NCBI GenBank assembly: GCA_018402205.1
Contig: JAGYIX010000003.1
Location: 620,001-684,000 of the forward strand
Length of the DNA stretch: 64,000 bases
DNA from: Flavobacteriaceae bacterium
Lineage (GTDB): Bacteria > Bacteroidota > Bacteroidia > Flavobacteriales > Flavobacteriaceae
Direction: 5' to 3'
Under the pieces are notes generated by a model. It did no database searches. It worked only from the letters and a program-made list of their open reading frames with translations, and was not told the DNA's origin. Below, in pieces: positions 53,069 through 61,696 of the stretch (the stretch's first letter is position 1; each line of letters opens with the position of its first letter). A program made the translations under genes and the position numbers.

Positions 53069-55597
53069 ATGAAAAAAGTCTTTGCACTTTTGGCATTCTC
53101 AGCAGCGCTAATGGCCTCTGCCCAAATGCAACAAGAGAGTGATTCAATGCTGACTCAAGAACTTGAAGAAGTTATTGTTTCTTCGCGGGTTATCGATGTA
53201 GCCAAAGAGCGTGTTACTCCGGTAGCCGTTTCTACCATTACTGCAGCCGATGTGTTGCTTAAAGTAGGTAACCTCGAGTTTCCTGAAATTATGAATAACA
53301 CCCCTGGGGTGTATGCCACCAAACAGGGTGGAGGATACGGAGATAGCCGTATAAGCCTGCGTGGATTTACCCAGAGCAACACCGCTTTTTTAATCAATGG
53401 TCAGCCAGTTAACGACATGGAAAACGGCTGGGTGTACTGGTCTAACTGGCAAGGTTTAACCGACGTTACCTCTAGCATACAGATTCAAAGAGGTCTTGGA
53501 GCTTCTCGTTTGGCCGTTCCTTCTGTCGGTGGTACTGTTTCTATTTTCACTAAAGCTGCCGACCGTGAGGCCGGAGGAGTTTTCACTCAAATGCTAGGAA
53601 ACGACGGATACACTAAGACAACAGCAGTTCACAACTCAGGAACCAACGATAAAGGATGGGCTACTTCACTACTTCTCACCTATTGGAGAGGAGACGGATA
53701 CGTTAACCAAACGCAAGGAGAAGGCTGGACCTACTTCGCAGCGGTAGGGTACACTCCAGAAGGGTCTAACCACCAATTTAACTTAACTATGCTTGGCGCC
53801 GGTCAATGGCACCATCAGAGAAGTACTTGGGTTTCAATCCGCGATCACCAGAATTTCGGAGACGACCACAAAGACAGCATCGACAGACGTTGGAATACTG
53901 ACGGGGGTTACCTCAGCGGTGAAGAATACAACATGAGAAGAAACTTCTACAACAAACCCCTAGCAACTTTCAACTGGGACTGGGATATCTCTGAAAACGT
54001 ACAGTTAAACACTTCAATCTATGCCTCAGCTGGGCGTGGAGGAGGAACTGGACCTCGCGGAAATAACTTCAGAAACGCGAACATCGACATGTACCCATTC
54101 CGTATAGATTTAACCCAACACTACCTAGAAAACGGTCGTGGAACTCGTTTTCCTGATGGAACCATCAACTTCGATGCTGTAATAGCCACTAACCGCGCCA
54201 ACGCGCAACCTTACACAGGCTCAATCTCTGGCTATACAGGTCAACTTCTTGGGTCAAACGGATTCAGAAACGACGGAGTTAGCCGCGAGGTATTGATTCG
54301 TCGCGCATCTATGAACTCTCACGACTGGGTTGGAGGTATTTCATCATTAGATATTAAAGCCGATAAGTTTCGCTATTCACTTGGGGTAGATTTAAGAACC
54401 TACACAGGTTACCACTACCGTGTATTGAATGATCTTCTTGGACTAGACGGTTATTACTCTACTGGAAACCGCAACACCTCGGGTCTTGTAATCGAAACCG
54501 AAGTTGCAGCTGATCCGTTCAGAAATACAGGTATCCGTGGACCTAAAATCGACTACTATAACATCGGTATCGTAAAGTGGGCCGGATTTAATGGACTTGT
54601 AGAATACAACAATGACGATCAGTTCACCGCTGTTCTTCAAGGAGGTATCTCTAATCAGAGCTACCAAAGAGTAGACTACTTTGACCAAGTAGGCAACCCT
54701 ATTTCTGAGTCTCAAGGCTCTCCAGGTGGATATGCAAAAGGAGGGGCTAACCTTAACCTTGACGCCAACAACAACGTGTTTTTCAACGCCGGATACATCT
54801 CACGTCAGCCTTTATTTGACGCCGTATTCCCAGGTTTTGCTAACAACATCAACCCTGATCTTCAAAACGAAGAGATCACCTCAGTTGAAGCCGGATACGG
54901 TTTTGCCTCATCAACCTTTAAGTTAAACGCCAACGTTTACTCTACCGTATGGGGTAACCGCTTTATTTCTCGAGGGTTTACCCTCGATGGAGGAACTCAA
55001 GGTACTGCCCAATTCAAAGATGTAGACGTACTTCACCAAGGTATAGAGCTAGAAGCTACTTACTTCGCTTCTCCTGACTTTAGACTTAAGGGTATGCTAT
55101 CTGCCGGAGACTGGAGATATACTAAAGACTTTACCTCAGAAGTATTCGATGATACGAACCAGAAAGTTGGAGAAGGCACTATCTACATCAAAGATGCTAA
55201 AGTTGGAGATGCCGCTCAGTTTGTGGCCTATACCGAAGCCATGTACCGAGTAGGAGATCTTTCATTTGATCTTGGTTACCGCTTTGTAGATGGGCTTTAT
55301 GCAGATTACAGCATCGTAGCCTCTGACTTCTTGACGCCTGATAACGCCGGAGCAGTTAAACTTCCTTCTTACGGCTTGATCGATTTTGGAGCTATGGCCC
55401 GTTTTGATCTATTCGGAAACAGCGCTAGCTTCAGAGTAAACATAAACAATCTCCTTGATACGGTTTATATTGCTGAGTCAAACACAAACATTCACGCAAG
55501 TTCAGGTTCTCAAACCTGGAACGGTGTAGACGTTAATAATTCAGTGTGGTTCGGTTTTGGAAGAACCTGGAACGCTGCTCTACGTGTTAACCTATAA
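53069..55597 (+). CDS. TonB-dependent outer-membrane receptor (not SusC type)
   Basis: The 842-residue protein has a signal peptide (MKKVFALLAFSAALMASAQ), a TonB-box-like ELEEVIVSSR, and a plug with ISLRGFTQSNTAFLINGQPVND and a GGTVSIFTK end. A beta-barrel follows, closing with an aromatic-rich C-terminus (NAALRVNL). Unlike SusC it lacks the N-terminal carboxypeptidase-like domain and has no SusD partner. Its ligand could be a metal chelate, vitamin or peptide; the sequence does not tell. It is divergent from susC, so the two may be coregulated. Confidence 0.93.
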   Translation: MKKVFALLAFSAALMASAQMQQESDSMLTQELEEVIVSSRVIDVAKERVTPVAVSTITAADVLLKVGNLEFPEIMNNTPGVYATKQGGGYGDSRISLRGFTQSNTAFLINGQPVNDMENGWVYWSNWQGLTDVTSSIQIQRGLGASRLAVPSVGGTVSIFTKAADREAGGVFTQMLGNDGYTKTTAVHNSGTNDKGWATSLLLTYWRGDGYVNQTQGEGWTYFAAVGYTPEGSNHQFNLTMLGAGQWHHQRSTWVSIRDHQNFGDDHKDSIDRRWNTDGGYLSGEEYNMRRNFYNKPLATFNWDWDISENVQLNTSIYASAGRGGGTGPRGNNFRNANIDMYPFRIDLTQHYLENGRGTRFPDGTINFDAVIATNRANAQPYTGSISGYTGQLLGSNGFRNDGVSREVLIRRASMNSHDWVGGISSLDIKADKFRYSLGVDLRTYTGYHYRVLNDLLGLDGYYSTGNRNTSGLVIETEVAADPFRNTGIRGPKIDYYNIGIVKWAGFNGLVEYNNDDQFTAVLQGGISNQSYQRVDYFDQVGNPISESQGSPGGYAKGGANLNLDANNNVFFNAGYISRQPLFDAVFPGFANNINPDLQNEEITSVEAGYGFASSTFKLNANVYSTVWGNRFISRGFTLDGGTQGTAQFKDVDVLHQGIELEATYFASPDFRLKGMLSAGDWRYTKDFTSEVFDDTNQKVGEGTIYIKDAKVGDAAQFVAYTEAMYRVGDLSFDLGYRFVDGLYADYSIVASDFLTPDNAGAVKLPSYGLIDFGAMARFDLFGNSASFRVNINNLLDTVYIAESNTNIHASSGSQTWNGVDVNNSVWFGFGRTWNAALRVNL

Positions 55598-55622
55598 GAA
55601 CTATTTAGTTCATATACCTCAT

Positions 55623-55651
55623 AAAAAGGGAGCCCAAGGGCTCCCTTTTTT
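55623..55651. terminator. Terminator after the TonB-dependent receptor gene
   Basis: AAAAGGGAGCCC and GGGCTCCCTTTT form a 12-base stem with an AA loop, followed by T. It isolates the sulfur cluster that begins just after. Confidence 0.88.
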
Positions 55652-55666
55652 ATTTGTGCTCAAGAG

Positions 55667-55682
55667 TGTAACTTAAGTTACG
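55667..55682 (+). promoter_or_regulatory. Crp-type operator before the sulfur regulator gene
   Basis: TGTAACTTAAGTTACG contains the perfect palindrome GTAACTTAAGTTAC. Its centre lies 29.5 bases before the first base of TAGTTTTG (55704-55711), an exact -7 box. This puts it near -41.5, as for a class II activator site. It suggests autoregulation by the Crp/Fnr protein encoded next. Confidence 0.7.
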
Positions 55683-55767
55683 TTCATATTCTCTCGCCAA
55701 AGCTAGTTTTGAATGCATAACTAAAGAAATCTCGTAACTTCGAAAAGGCCACTTTCTTCAACCAACC

Positions 55768-56399
55768 ATGATCAAAGACTTAAATCATATTTACGGAGGT
55801 ATCTTTGAATCAGCTTTGATTCAAGAAATCAATCAAGTAGGCACTTACCGAGAAATTGAGGCGGGCACAGAAATTATCAGAACAGGAGAATATATTAAAA
55901 GTATCCCGCTTTTACTTTCGGGTGCTATAAAAGTTATACGCGAATACGATAGCGGCGAAGAGCTTTTACTCTACTATGTAGAAGAAGGCAACACCTGTTC
56001 CATGTCGATGAGCTGTTGTGTCGAGCAGCGCAAAAGTCAAATTAGGGCCGTCGCAGAATTAGACACCCTGATTATCATGATTCCTGTCAAAAAAATGGAA
56101 GAATGGCTTGGGCGTTACCAAAGCTGGCGCACTTTTGTATTCTCTAATTACCAAAATCGCATCGAAGAGGTGCTTGAGAGTCTCGAACGTGTGGCGTTCG
56201 AGCGCCTTGACGAGCGTCTCGAAGACTACCTCAAAGAGAAGGCCCGAATCAACAGCGAACGCTCGGTTTACCAAACGCATAAAGAAATTGCAGAAGAACT
56301 GCACAGCTCACGAGTGGTCATATCTCGATTGCTCAAAAACTAGAGCAAATGGGCAGTATTAAATTACACCGCAACCACATCGAACTCATCAATCTTTAA
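55768..56399 (+). CDS. Crp/Fnr-family regulator of the sulfur cluster, frameshifted near the end
   Basis: The protein would have about 210 residues. A cyclic-nucleotide-fold sensor domain (to about 110) holds Cys77, Cys83 and Cys84 in the loop TCSMSMSCC. Dimer helix, then a helix-turn-helix with IAEELHSSRVVISRLL, follow. The visible frame ends at 56343; adding one A to the run at 56335-56339 gives KKLEQMGSIKLHRNHIELINL and a stop at 56397-56399, the normal end. In the recognition helix the Glu of CRP and FNR is Val, while the two Arg/Ser-Arg positions are kept. No Fnr-type iron-sulfur cysteines are present at the N-terminus. SulP begins nine bases later. Role as sulfide sensor is inferred from context. 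Confidence 0.88.
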
Positions 56400-56408
56400 G
56401 AGCGTTCA

Positions 56409-58145
56409 ATGAAGATTACATCACTCATTCCCATTTTAGAATGGCTTCCCAACTACAAAAAAGAATACCTAGGGGGTGACCTATCTGCCGGACTAACGGT
56501 CGGAATCATGCTAATTCCTCAGGGCATGGCCTACGCCATGATCGCCGGGCTGCCTCCTGTATTCGGGCTTTATGCCGCCCTAATCCCTCAAGTAATATAT
56601 GGCATTTTGGGTACCTCGCGTCAACTCAGCGTAGGGCCAGTAGCCATGGACTCACTGCTTGTTGCCGCCGGATTGGGCGCGCTTTCGCTATCGGGCATAG
56701 ATGAATATATCGGCATGGCTATATTCTTAGCGCTGTTCATGGGGTTGATTCAGTTTCTGCTTGGAGTGGTGCGCATGGGATTCTTAGTTAATTTTCTCTC
56801 CAAGCCTGTGATTAGCGGATTCACCTCTGCCGCGGCGCTTATTATCGGTCTCAGCCAGCTCAAGCATCTGTTGGGAACGCCAATCGAGGGTGGAAACCAG
56901 ATTCACACCTTGGTGTATAGTGCATTCAAAACGATAGATCAAACTCAGTGGATCGCCCTGGTTCTAGGTTTAGCGGCCATTGTAATCATTAAGGGCCTAA
57001 AACGCATCCACAAGCGCATACCCGGGGCCTTAATAGTCACCCTGCTCGGAATAGTAGCCACCTACGTATTTCGCCTTGATCAGTTAGGATTATCTATTGT
57101 GCAAGAAGTGCCAAAGGGACTTCCGGCTTTTTCATTTCCGTCAGTAGAGCAGAGTCGCATCGCTGAATTGTTTCCTATCGCTATGACCTTGGCGCTGATC
57201 GCCTTCATGGAGGCTATATCGGTAGCGAAGGCCATAGAAGAAAAGCACAAGCTAAACGAAGTGCGCCCCAATCAAGAACTCATCGCCTTAGGCCTTTCTA
57301 ATGTAATCGGATCGCTTTTTCAGTCGTACCCCACTACCGGCGGATTCTCTAGAACCGCAGTAAACGATCAAGCCGGAGCCTCATCTGCGCTTGCTTCTTT
57401 TATTAGTGCAGCCATAGTCGGTCTAACTCTTTTATTTTTAACTCCCCTCTTCTACTACCTTCCAAACACCGTTCTCGCAGCGATTATCATGGTGGCCGTT
57501 TTTGGACTCATAGATGTTGAATACCCAAAGGTGCTCTGGAAGAACAGAAAAGACGAGTTTACCCTACTGGTATTCACTTTTATAATCACCTTGACTGTTG
57601 GTATTAAAGAAGGTATACTTTACGGAGTGTTGTTGTCGCTGCTGCTTTTGGTCTACCGCAGTTCAAAACCACATTTTGCCGTCTTAGCACGTGTAAAAAA
57701 CAGTCCGTATTATCGAAATATAAAGAGGTTCTCTGACCAAGTCGAAATAGATTCCGAAATCGTGTTATTCCGGTTTGACGCTCAACTTTATTTCGGAAAT
57801 AAAGATTACTTCAAAAGCAGCCTACTACAAGCCATCGAAGACCGCGGTAAATCGGTGAAAAAATTGATCCTAAATGTAGAGCCTATGAATTATATAGACA
57901 GTTCGGCAGCCTTTATGCTTAAACAGTTGATCGAAGATCTAAATTCAAGAAATATAAAAGTGGCTATCGCAGGGCCTATTGGCCCTATAAGAGATAGCCT
58001 TAGACGCAGCGGCATTGTTGATTTACTGGGCAAAGAGGCCTTCTATGAAAATACACATAGCGCTTACTTATCGGCCAAAGAAGACCAAGAAGCCGAAGCG
58101 ATGAGCAAAAAAATAGCGCTAGAGTCCCAATCTGAGTATATGTAA
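56409..58145 (+). CDS. SulP-family anion transporter with STAS domain
   Basis: The 578-residue protein has the SulP membrane domain (about 10-14 helices, residues 20-425) with LIPQGMAYAMIAGLPPVFGLYAAL and the VIGSLFQSYPTTGGFSRTAVND signature. The C-terminal STAS domain (about 440-560) has LILNVEPMNYIDSSAAF. SulP proteins carry sulfate, bicarbonate or other anions; in this setting export or exchange of sulfate or thiosulfate is plausible but unproven. It follows the regulator gene closely. Its stop codon lies inside the next operator. Confidence 0.93.
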   Translation: MKITSLIPILEWLPNYKKEYLGGDLSAGLTVGIMLIPQGMAYAMIAGLPPVFGLYAALIPQVIYGILGTSRQLSVGPVAMDSLLVAAGLGALSLSGIDEYIGMAIFLALFMGLIQFLLGVVRMGFLVNFLSKPVISGFTSAAALIIGLSQLKHLLGTPIEGGNQIHTLVYSAFKTIDQTQWIALVLGLAAIVIIKGLKRIHKRIPGALIVTLLGIVATYVFRLDQLGLSIVQEVPKGLPAFSFPSVEQSRIAELFPIAMTLALIAFMEAISVAKAIEEKHKLNEVRPNQELIALGLSNVIGSLFQSYPTTGGFSRTAVNDQAGASSALASFISAAIVGLTLLFLTPLFYYLPNTVLAAIIMVAVFGLIDVEYPKVLWKNRKDEFTLLVFTFIITLTVGIKEGILYGVLLSLLLLVYRSSKPHFAVLARVKNSPYYRNIKRFSDQVEIDSEIVLFRFDAQLYFGNKDYFKSSLLQAIEDRGKSVKKLILNVEPMNYIDSSAAFMLKQLIEDLNSRNIKVAIAGPIGPIRDSLRRSGIVDLLGKEAFYENTHSAYLSAKEDQEAEAMSKKIALESQSEYM

Positions 58146-58156
58146 CTTGAGTAACA
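58141..58156 (+). promoter_or_regulatory. Crp-type operator before the persulfide dioxygenase gene
   Basis: TGTAACTTGAGTAACA overlaps the SulP stop codon. Its centre is 29.5 bases before TACCTTAG (58178-58185), which is one mismatch from TAnnTTTG. The spacing equals that before crp. Confidence 0.65.
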
Positions 58157-58211
58157 CATTGAATTAGAATGACCTAGTACCTTAGCATTTAAATTACAAA
58201 AACACTTTATT

Positions 58212-59630
58212 ATGAAAATTGAACAGATATACACCGGATGCTTGGCTCAAGGAGCTTATTACATTGAGAGTAAAGGAGAGGTGGCCATCATCGATCCGTT
58301 AAGAGAAGTTCAGCCTTATATAGAAAAAGCAAAGGCCGCTAATGCCACTATCAAATACATCTTTGAAACACACTTTCACGCAGACTTTGTGAGCGGGCAC
58401 GTTACCTTGGCCCAAGAAACAGGGGCGCCTATTGTTTACGGACCAAACGCCAACCCGAGCTTTGAGGCTATTATCGCCAAAGATGGCCAAGAATTTAAGC
58501 TTGGAGATGTAACTATTATTGTGCTGCACACTCCTGGTCACACCATGGAATCTACCACTTACCTATTAAGAGATGCCTCTGGAAAAGATCATGCGATCTT
58601 CAGTGGCGACACCTTGTTCTTAGGAGACGTAGGAAGACCAGACTTAGCTCAAAAAGCAGCCGATATGACACAAGAGCAATTGGCTGAAACGCTTTTCGAG
58701 AGTCTAAGAACCAAAATAATGCCCCTTAGCGACGATATTACCGTATATCCAGGGCATGGAGCCGGATCTGCCTGCGGCAAAAACATGATGAAAGAAACCG
58801 TAGACACGCTGGGCAATCAAAAGAAAATGAACTACGCCCTTCGCGCCGATATGAGCAAAGAAGAGTTTGTAAAAGAGGTGACCGATGGGTTGCTTCCTCC
58901 GCCTCAGTACTTTCCGCTCAATGTTAAGATGAATAAAGAAGGTTATGACCATTTTGATGAGGTTCTTGAGCGCGGCTCTCGCCCATTGTCTCCTGAGGCC
59001 TTCGAAGACGTAGCAAACCAGACCGGTGCCATCGTTTTAGATGTGCGTAGCGAAGATGCCTTTGTGAACGGACACATTCCACGTTCTATATTCATAGGGC
59101 TCGACGGTAGTTTTGCCCCTTGGGTAGGCGCCCTTGTTGCAGATACCGAACAGCCTCTATTACTGGTCGCCCCAGAGGGCCGAGAAGAAGAAACTATCAC
59201 ACGTTTAGCTCGTGTTGGATTCGACAACACCTTGGGATATCTCGAAGGCGGATTCGAAAACTGGAAGAAATCTGGGAAAGAGTACGACTCAATCAGCAGT
59301 GTATCAGCCGAAGAACTGAAAATAGAAATGGCTTCAAAAGAGGTCGAGATCTTCGATGTTCGCAAAGAGTCTGAACACTACGCGCATCGGGTTCCTCAAT
59401 CCAAGAATGCTCCACTTGATCTTTTGAATAATCACCTCTCTGAATTTCCAGAAGAAGGATTGTTTTATGTGCATTGCGCGGGTGGATACCGCTCGGTGAT
59501 AGCGGCCTCTATTTTGAAAAGCAGAGGAATTCACAATATGATCAACGTAGCCGGAGGATTCAAAGCCATTGAGGCAGCCGAAATTGAACTCACCAACTAC
59601 GTATGCCCTTCTACTATGCCCTCGGCATAA
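58212..59630 (+). CDS. Persulfide dioxygenase-type metallo-beta-lactamase fused to two rhodanese domains
   Basis: The 472-residue protein begins with an ETHE1-like metallo-hydrolase domain (to about 235). Metal-binding residues are THFHAD (His54, His56, Asp58), HTPGHT and SGDTLFLGDVGRPD. Two rhodanese domains follow. The first (about 255-360) has AFEDVANQTGAIVLDVRSEDAF but no Cys in its active-site loop (VAPEGREEE). The second has the catalytic Cys422 in HCAGGYRS. The enzyme would oxidise a low-molecular-weight persulfide to sulfite, with the rhodanese passing sulfane sulfur. The missing Cys suggests the first domain is structural. Confidence 0.9.
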   Translation: MKIEQIYTGCLAQGAYYIESKGEVAIIDPLREVQPYIEKAKAANATIKYIFETHFHADFVSGHVTLAQETGAPIVYGPNANPSFEAIIAKDGQEFKLGDVTIIVLHTPGHTMESTTYLLRDASGKDHAIFSGDTLFLGDVGRPDLAQKAADMTQEQLAETLFESLRTKIMPLSDDITVYPGHGAGSACGKNMMKETVDTLGNQKKMNYALRADMSKEEFVKEVTDGLLPPPQYFPLNVKMNKEGYDHFDEVLERGSRPLSPEAFEDVANQTGAIVLDVRSEDAFVNGHIPRSIFIGLDGSFAPWVGALVADTEQPLLLVAPEGREEETITRLARVGFDNTLGYLEGGFENWKKSGKEYDSISSVSAEELKIEMASKEVEIFDVRKESEHYAHRVPQSKNAPLDLLNNHLSEFPEEGLFYVHCAGGYRSVIAASILKSRGIHNMINVAGGFKAIEAAEIELTNYVCPSTMPSA

Positions 59631-59666
59631 GTTAAAAGAGCTACTTATATGGTAAACCCTTGTAAG

Positions 59667-59682
59667 TGTAACTTGAGTTGCA
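59667..59682 (+). promoter_or_regulatory. Crp-type operator before the sqr gene
   Basis: TGTAACTTGAGTTGCA is the third copy. Its centre is 29.5 bases before TACATTAC (59704-59711), a weak -7 box. A weak box beneath an activator site is expected for an activator-dependent promoter. Confidence 0.65.
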
Positions 59683-59753
59683 TTTATAGGGGTTTATTTA
59701 TTATACATTACTTACTACTTAACCAATTAAGTTAAATCTAATCATTAAACACC

Positions 59754-61037
59754 ATGCAGAAATCATTTGAAATTCTAATCATCGGTGCAGGTACAGGCGG
59801 CCTTATGACCGCTGCCCGAATGAAAAAATTAGATCCAAAACTCACCATCGGAATTATCGATCCAGCAGACACACACTACTACCAACCCGCTTGGACTTTG
59901 GTGGGTGCCGGAACCTTTGACTTTAAAAAAACAGCCAGACCCATGGCCGACCTGATTCCCGATGGCGTCACCTGGATCAAAGATGCAGTTAGCGGTTTTG
60001 ATCCCGAAAACAACAGCATTTCTACCAAAGAAAACGGGTCAATTAGTTATGATTACCTAGTGGTTTCACCCGGACTGGTGATGGAACCTAGTATGATCAA
60101 GGGTCTTGAAGATGCCCTGAAAAGCGGAGCGGTTTGCAGCAACTACACCGACCCTGAGCACACCTGGAAGCAACTTCAGGCCTTTAAAGGGGGTAACGCC
60201 ATCTTTACCCAGCCCGCAACACCTATAAAATGCGGTGGAGCTCCTCAAAAAATTGCCTATTTGGCCGCTGATTACATTCGTAAAAACGACCTGGCTTCGA
60301 AAACTAACCTGATGTTTGCCACACCGGGTACCACCATTTTCGGGGTTCCAGTGATTAGAGAAACCCTCATGAAGGTCATTCGCAGATACGGAATGCATTT
60401 TCACCCGTATCACAATCCGGTAGAAATAGATGGCATAAATAAGATCGTCTACTTCACCGATAAAACCCCTGAAGACCACAGCAGCTTTATCGCAGAACAA
60501 GGAAGTTCTTGGGATGCCCAAAATGCCTTTGGGGCGACTAAAACCGACGATGGACGCATCGCTATTAAATTCGATTTATTACACCTTGCACCTCCTCAGG
60601 CGGCCCCGAAATTTATACGAGAGTCTGCGCTGGCCAATGAAGCCGGATGGCTTGACGTGCACAAGCATACCCTGCAGCACATAAAATACGCAAACATCTT
60701 CGGTGTTGGAGATGTTACCAGTGTACCAACCGCCAAAACCGGAGCCGCCATACGCAAACAGGTGCCCGTGGTGATCGACAACATCTTTAAACTGCGCAAG
60801 CAGAATAGCCTTGGAAATAAAAGCTACGACGGCTACTCTTCATGCCCACTGGTTACGGCATACGGAAAAATGGTACTGGCAGAGTTTGACTACGACAATA
60901 ACTTTACTCCTGACCCCAAGCTGAAACAGATGCTGGTCTTTGACAGCTCAAAAGAGCATTGGAGACTGTGGATGCTGAAAAAATTTGGCCTGCCCTATCT
61001 CTATTGGAACAAAATGCTCAAAGGAGAAGACGTGTAA
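59754..61037 (+). CDS. sqr: Sulfide:quinone oxidoreductase
   Basis: The 427-residue flavoprotein begins with the FAD-binding ILIIGAGTGGLMTAARMKKLDP. Cys160 lies in PATPIKCGGAPQKI and Cys364 in SSCPLVTAYGKM, the motifs of the redox disulfide in the mitochondrial-like SQR type; a third Cys128 is nearby. A C-terminal amphipathic tail (WRLWMLKKFGLPYLYWNKMLK) should bind the membrane. It oxidises sulfide to a persulfide and feeds electrons to quinone. It supplies the persulfide used by the dioxygenase encoded upstream. Confidence 0.95.
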   Translation: MQKSFEILIIGAGTGGLMTAARMKKLDPKLTIGIIDPADTHYYQPAWTLVGAGTFDFKKTARPMADLIPDGVTWIKDAVSGFDPENNSISTKENGSISYDYLVVSPGLVMEPSMIKGLEDALKSGAVCSNYTDPEHTWKQLQAFKGGNAIFTQPATPIKCGGAPQKIAYLAADYIRKNDLASKTNLMFATPGTTIFGVPVIRETLMKVIRRYGMHFHPYHNPVEIDGINKIVYFTDKTPEDHSSFIAEQGSSWDAQNAFGATKTDDGRIAIKFDLLHLAPPQAAPKFIRESALANEAGWLDVHKHTLQHIKYANIFGVGDVTSVPTAKTGAAIRKQVPVVIDNIFKLRKQNSLGNKSYDGYSSCPLVTAYGKMVLAEFDYDNNFTPDPKLKQMLVFDSSKEHWRLWMLKKFGLPYLYWNKMLKGEDV

Positions 61038-61063
61038 TTCGCTTTGAGCTATTGCATAGAAAG

Positions 61064-61079
61064 TGTGACTTGAGTCACA
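61064..61079 (+). promoter_or_regulatory. Crp-type operator before the yeeE pair
   Basis: TGTGACTTGAGTCACA has seven-base perfect arms and fits the E. coli CRP consensus TGTGA-N6-TCACA exactly. Its centre is 30.5 bases before TATTTTAG (61102-61109), one mismatch from the -7 consensus. A T-run directly follows, so the palindrome might also act as a weak terminator of sqr. Confidence 0.6.
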
Positions 61080-61129
61080 CTTTTTTTGTGAAGAGTGTAC
61101 GTATTTTAGACCTTAAAATTTTATTATAA

Positions 61130-61693
61130 ATGATAGACGCCATACTTAAACCCTGGCCCTGGTACGTTTCAGGACCACTTATCGCTTCGGTAATGTTTTT
61201 CTTGATCTTCTCAGGCCGCAACTTCGGGATGTCTGGAAACCTTAGAACCCTTTGTGCCGCTGTTGGAGGAAACAAGGCTTGCGACTTTTTTAAATTCGAT
61301 TGGAAAGCGCAGCGTTGGAATCTCATTTTCAGTGTAGGGGCCATTTTGGGAGGATACATAGCCATTAATTTTCTGAGTACCGATACAGCAGTAGACATTT
61401 CTGAGAATACCATAGAATGGCTGAAGCAATACGGATTTAACGACGCAGGTAACGCCTATCTGCCAGAGCGATTATTCTCAATGGAGGCGCTCAGCAATCC
61501 GAAAAGCCTCGGATTAATTGCCCTTGGTGGATTTTTGGTGGGCTTTGGCTCGCGTTATGCCGGAGGCTGCACCTCTGGACACGCCATTTCAGGCCTAAGT
61601 GACTTGCAGTTGCCATCGCTTATAGCCGTGATCGGATTTTTCGCCGGAGGCCTACTAATGGTTCACTTCATTTATCCCCTTTTATTCGCCTAA
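61130..61693 (+). CDS. YeeE/YedE-family transporter, first half
   Basis: The 187-residue membrane protein has about four to five helices. Its conserved motif GSRYAGGCTSGHAISGLS has Cys147, which matches the cysteine used to relay thiosulfate in the YeeE/TsuA channel. It is half the length of a full YeeE; the other half is the next gene, three bases later. Together they probably form a thiosulfate or sulfane-sulfur importer. Confidence 0.88.
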   Translation: MIDAILKPWPWYVSGPLIASVMFFLIFSGRNFGMSGNLRTLCAAVGGNKACDFFKFDWKAQRWNLIFSVGAILGGYIAINFLSTDTAVDISENTIEWLKQYGFNDAGNAYLPERLFSMEALSNPKSLGLIALGGFLVGFGSRYAGGCTSGHAISGLSDLQLPSLIAVIGFFAGGLLMVHFIYPLLFA

Positions 61694-61696
61694 GTC

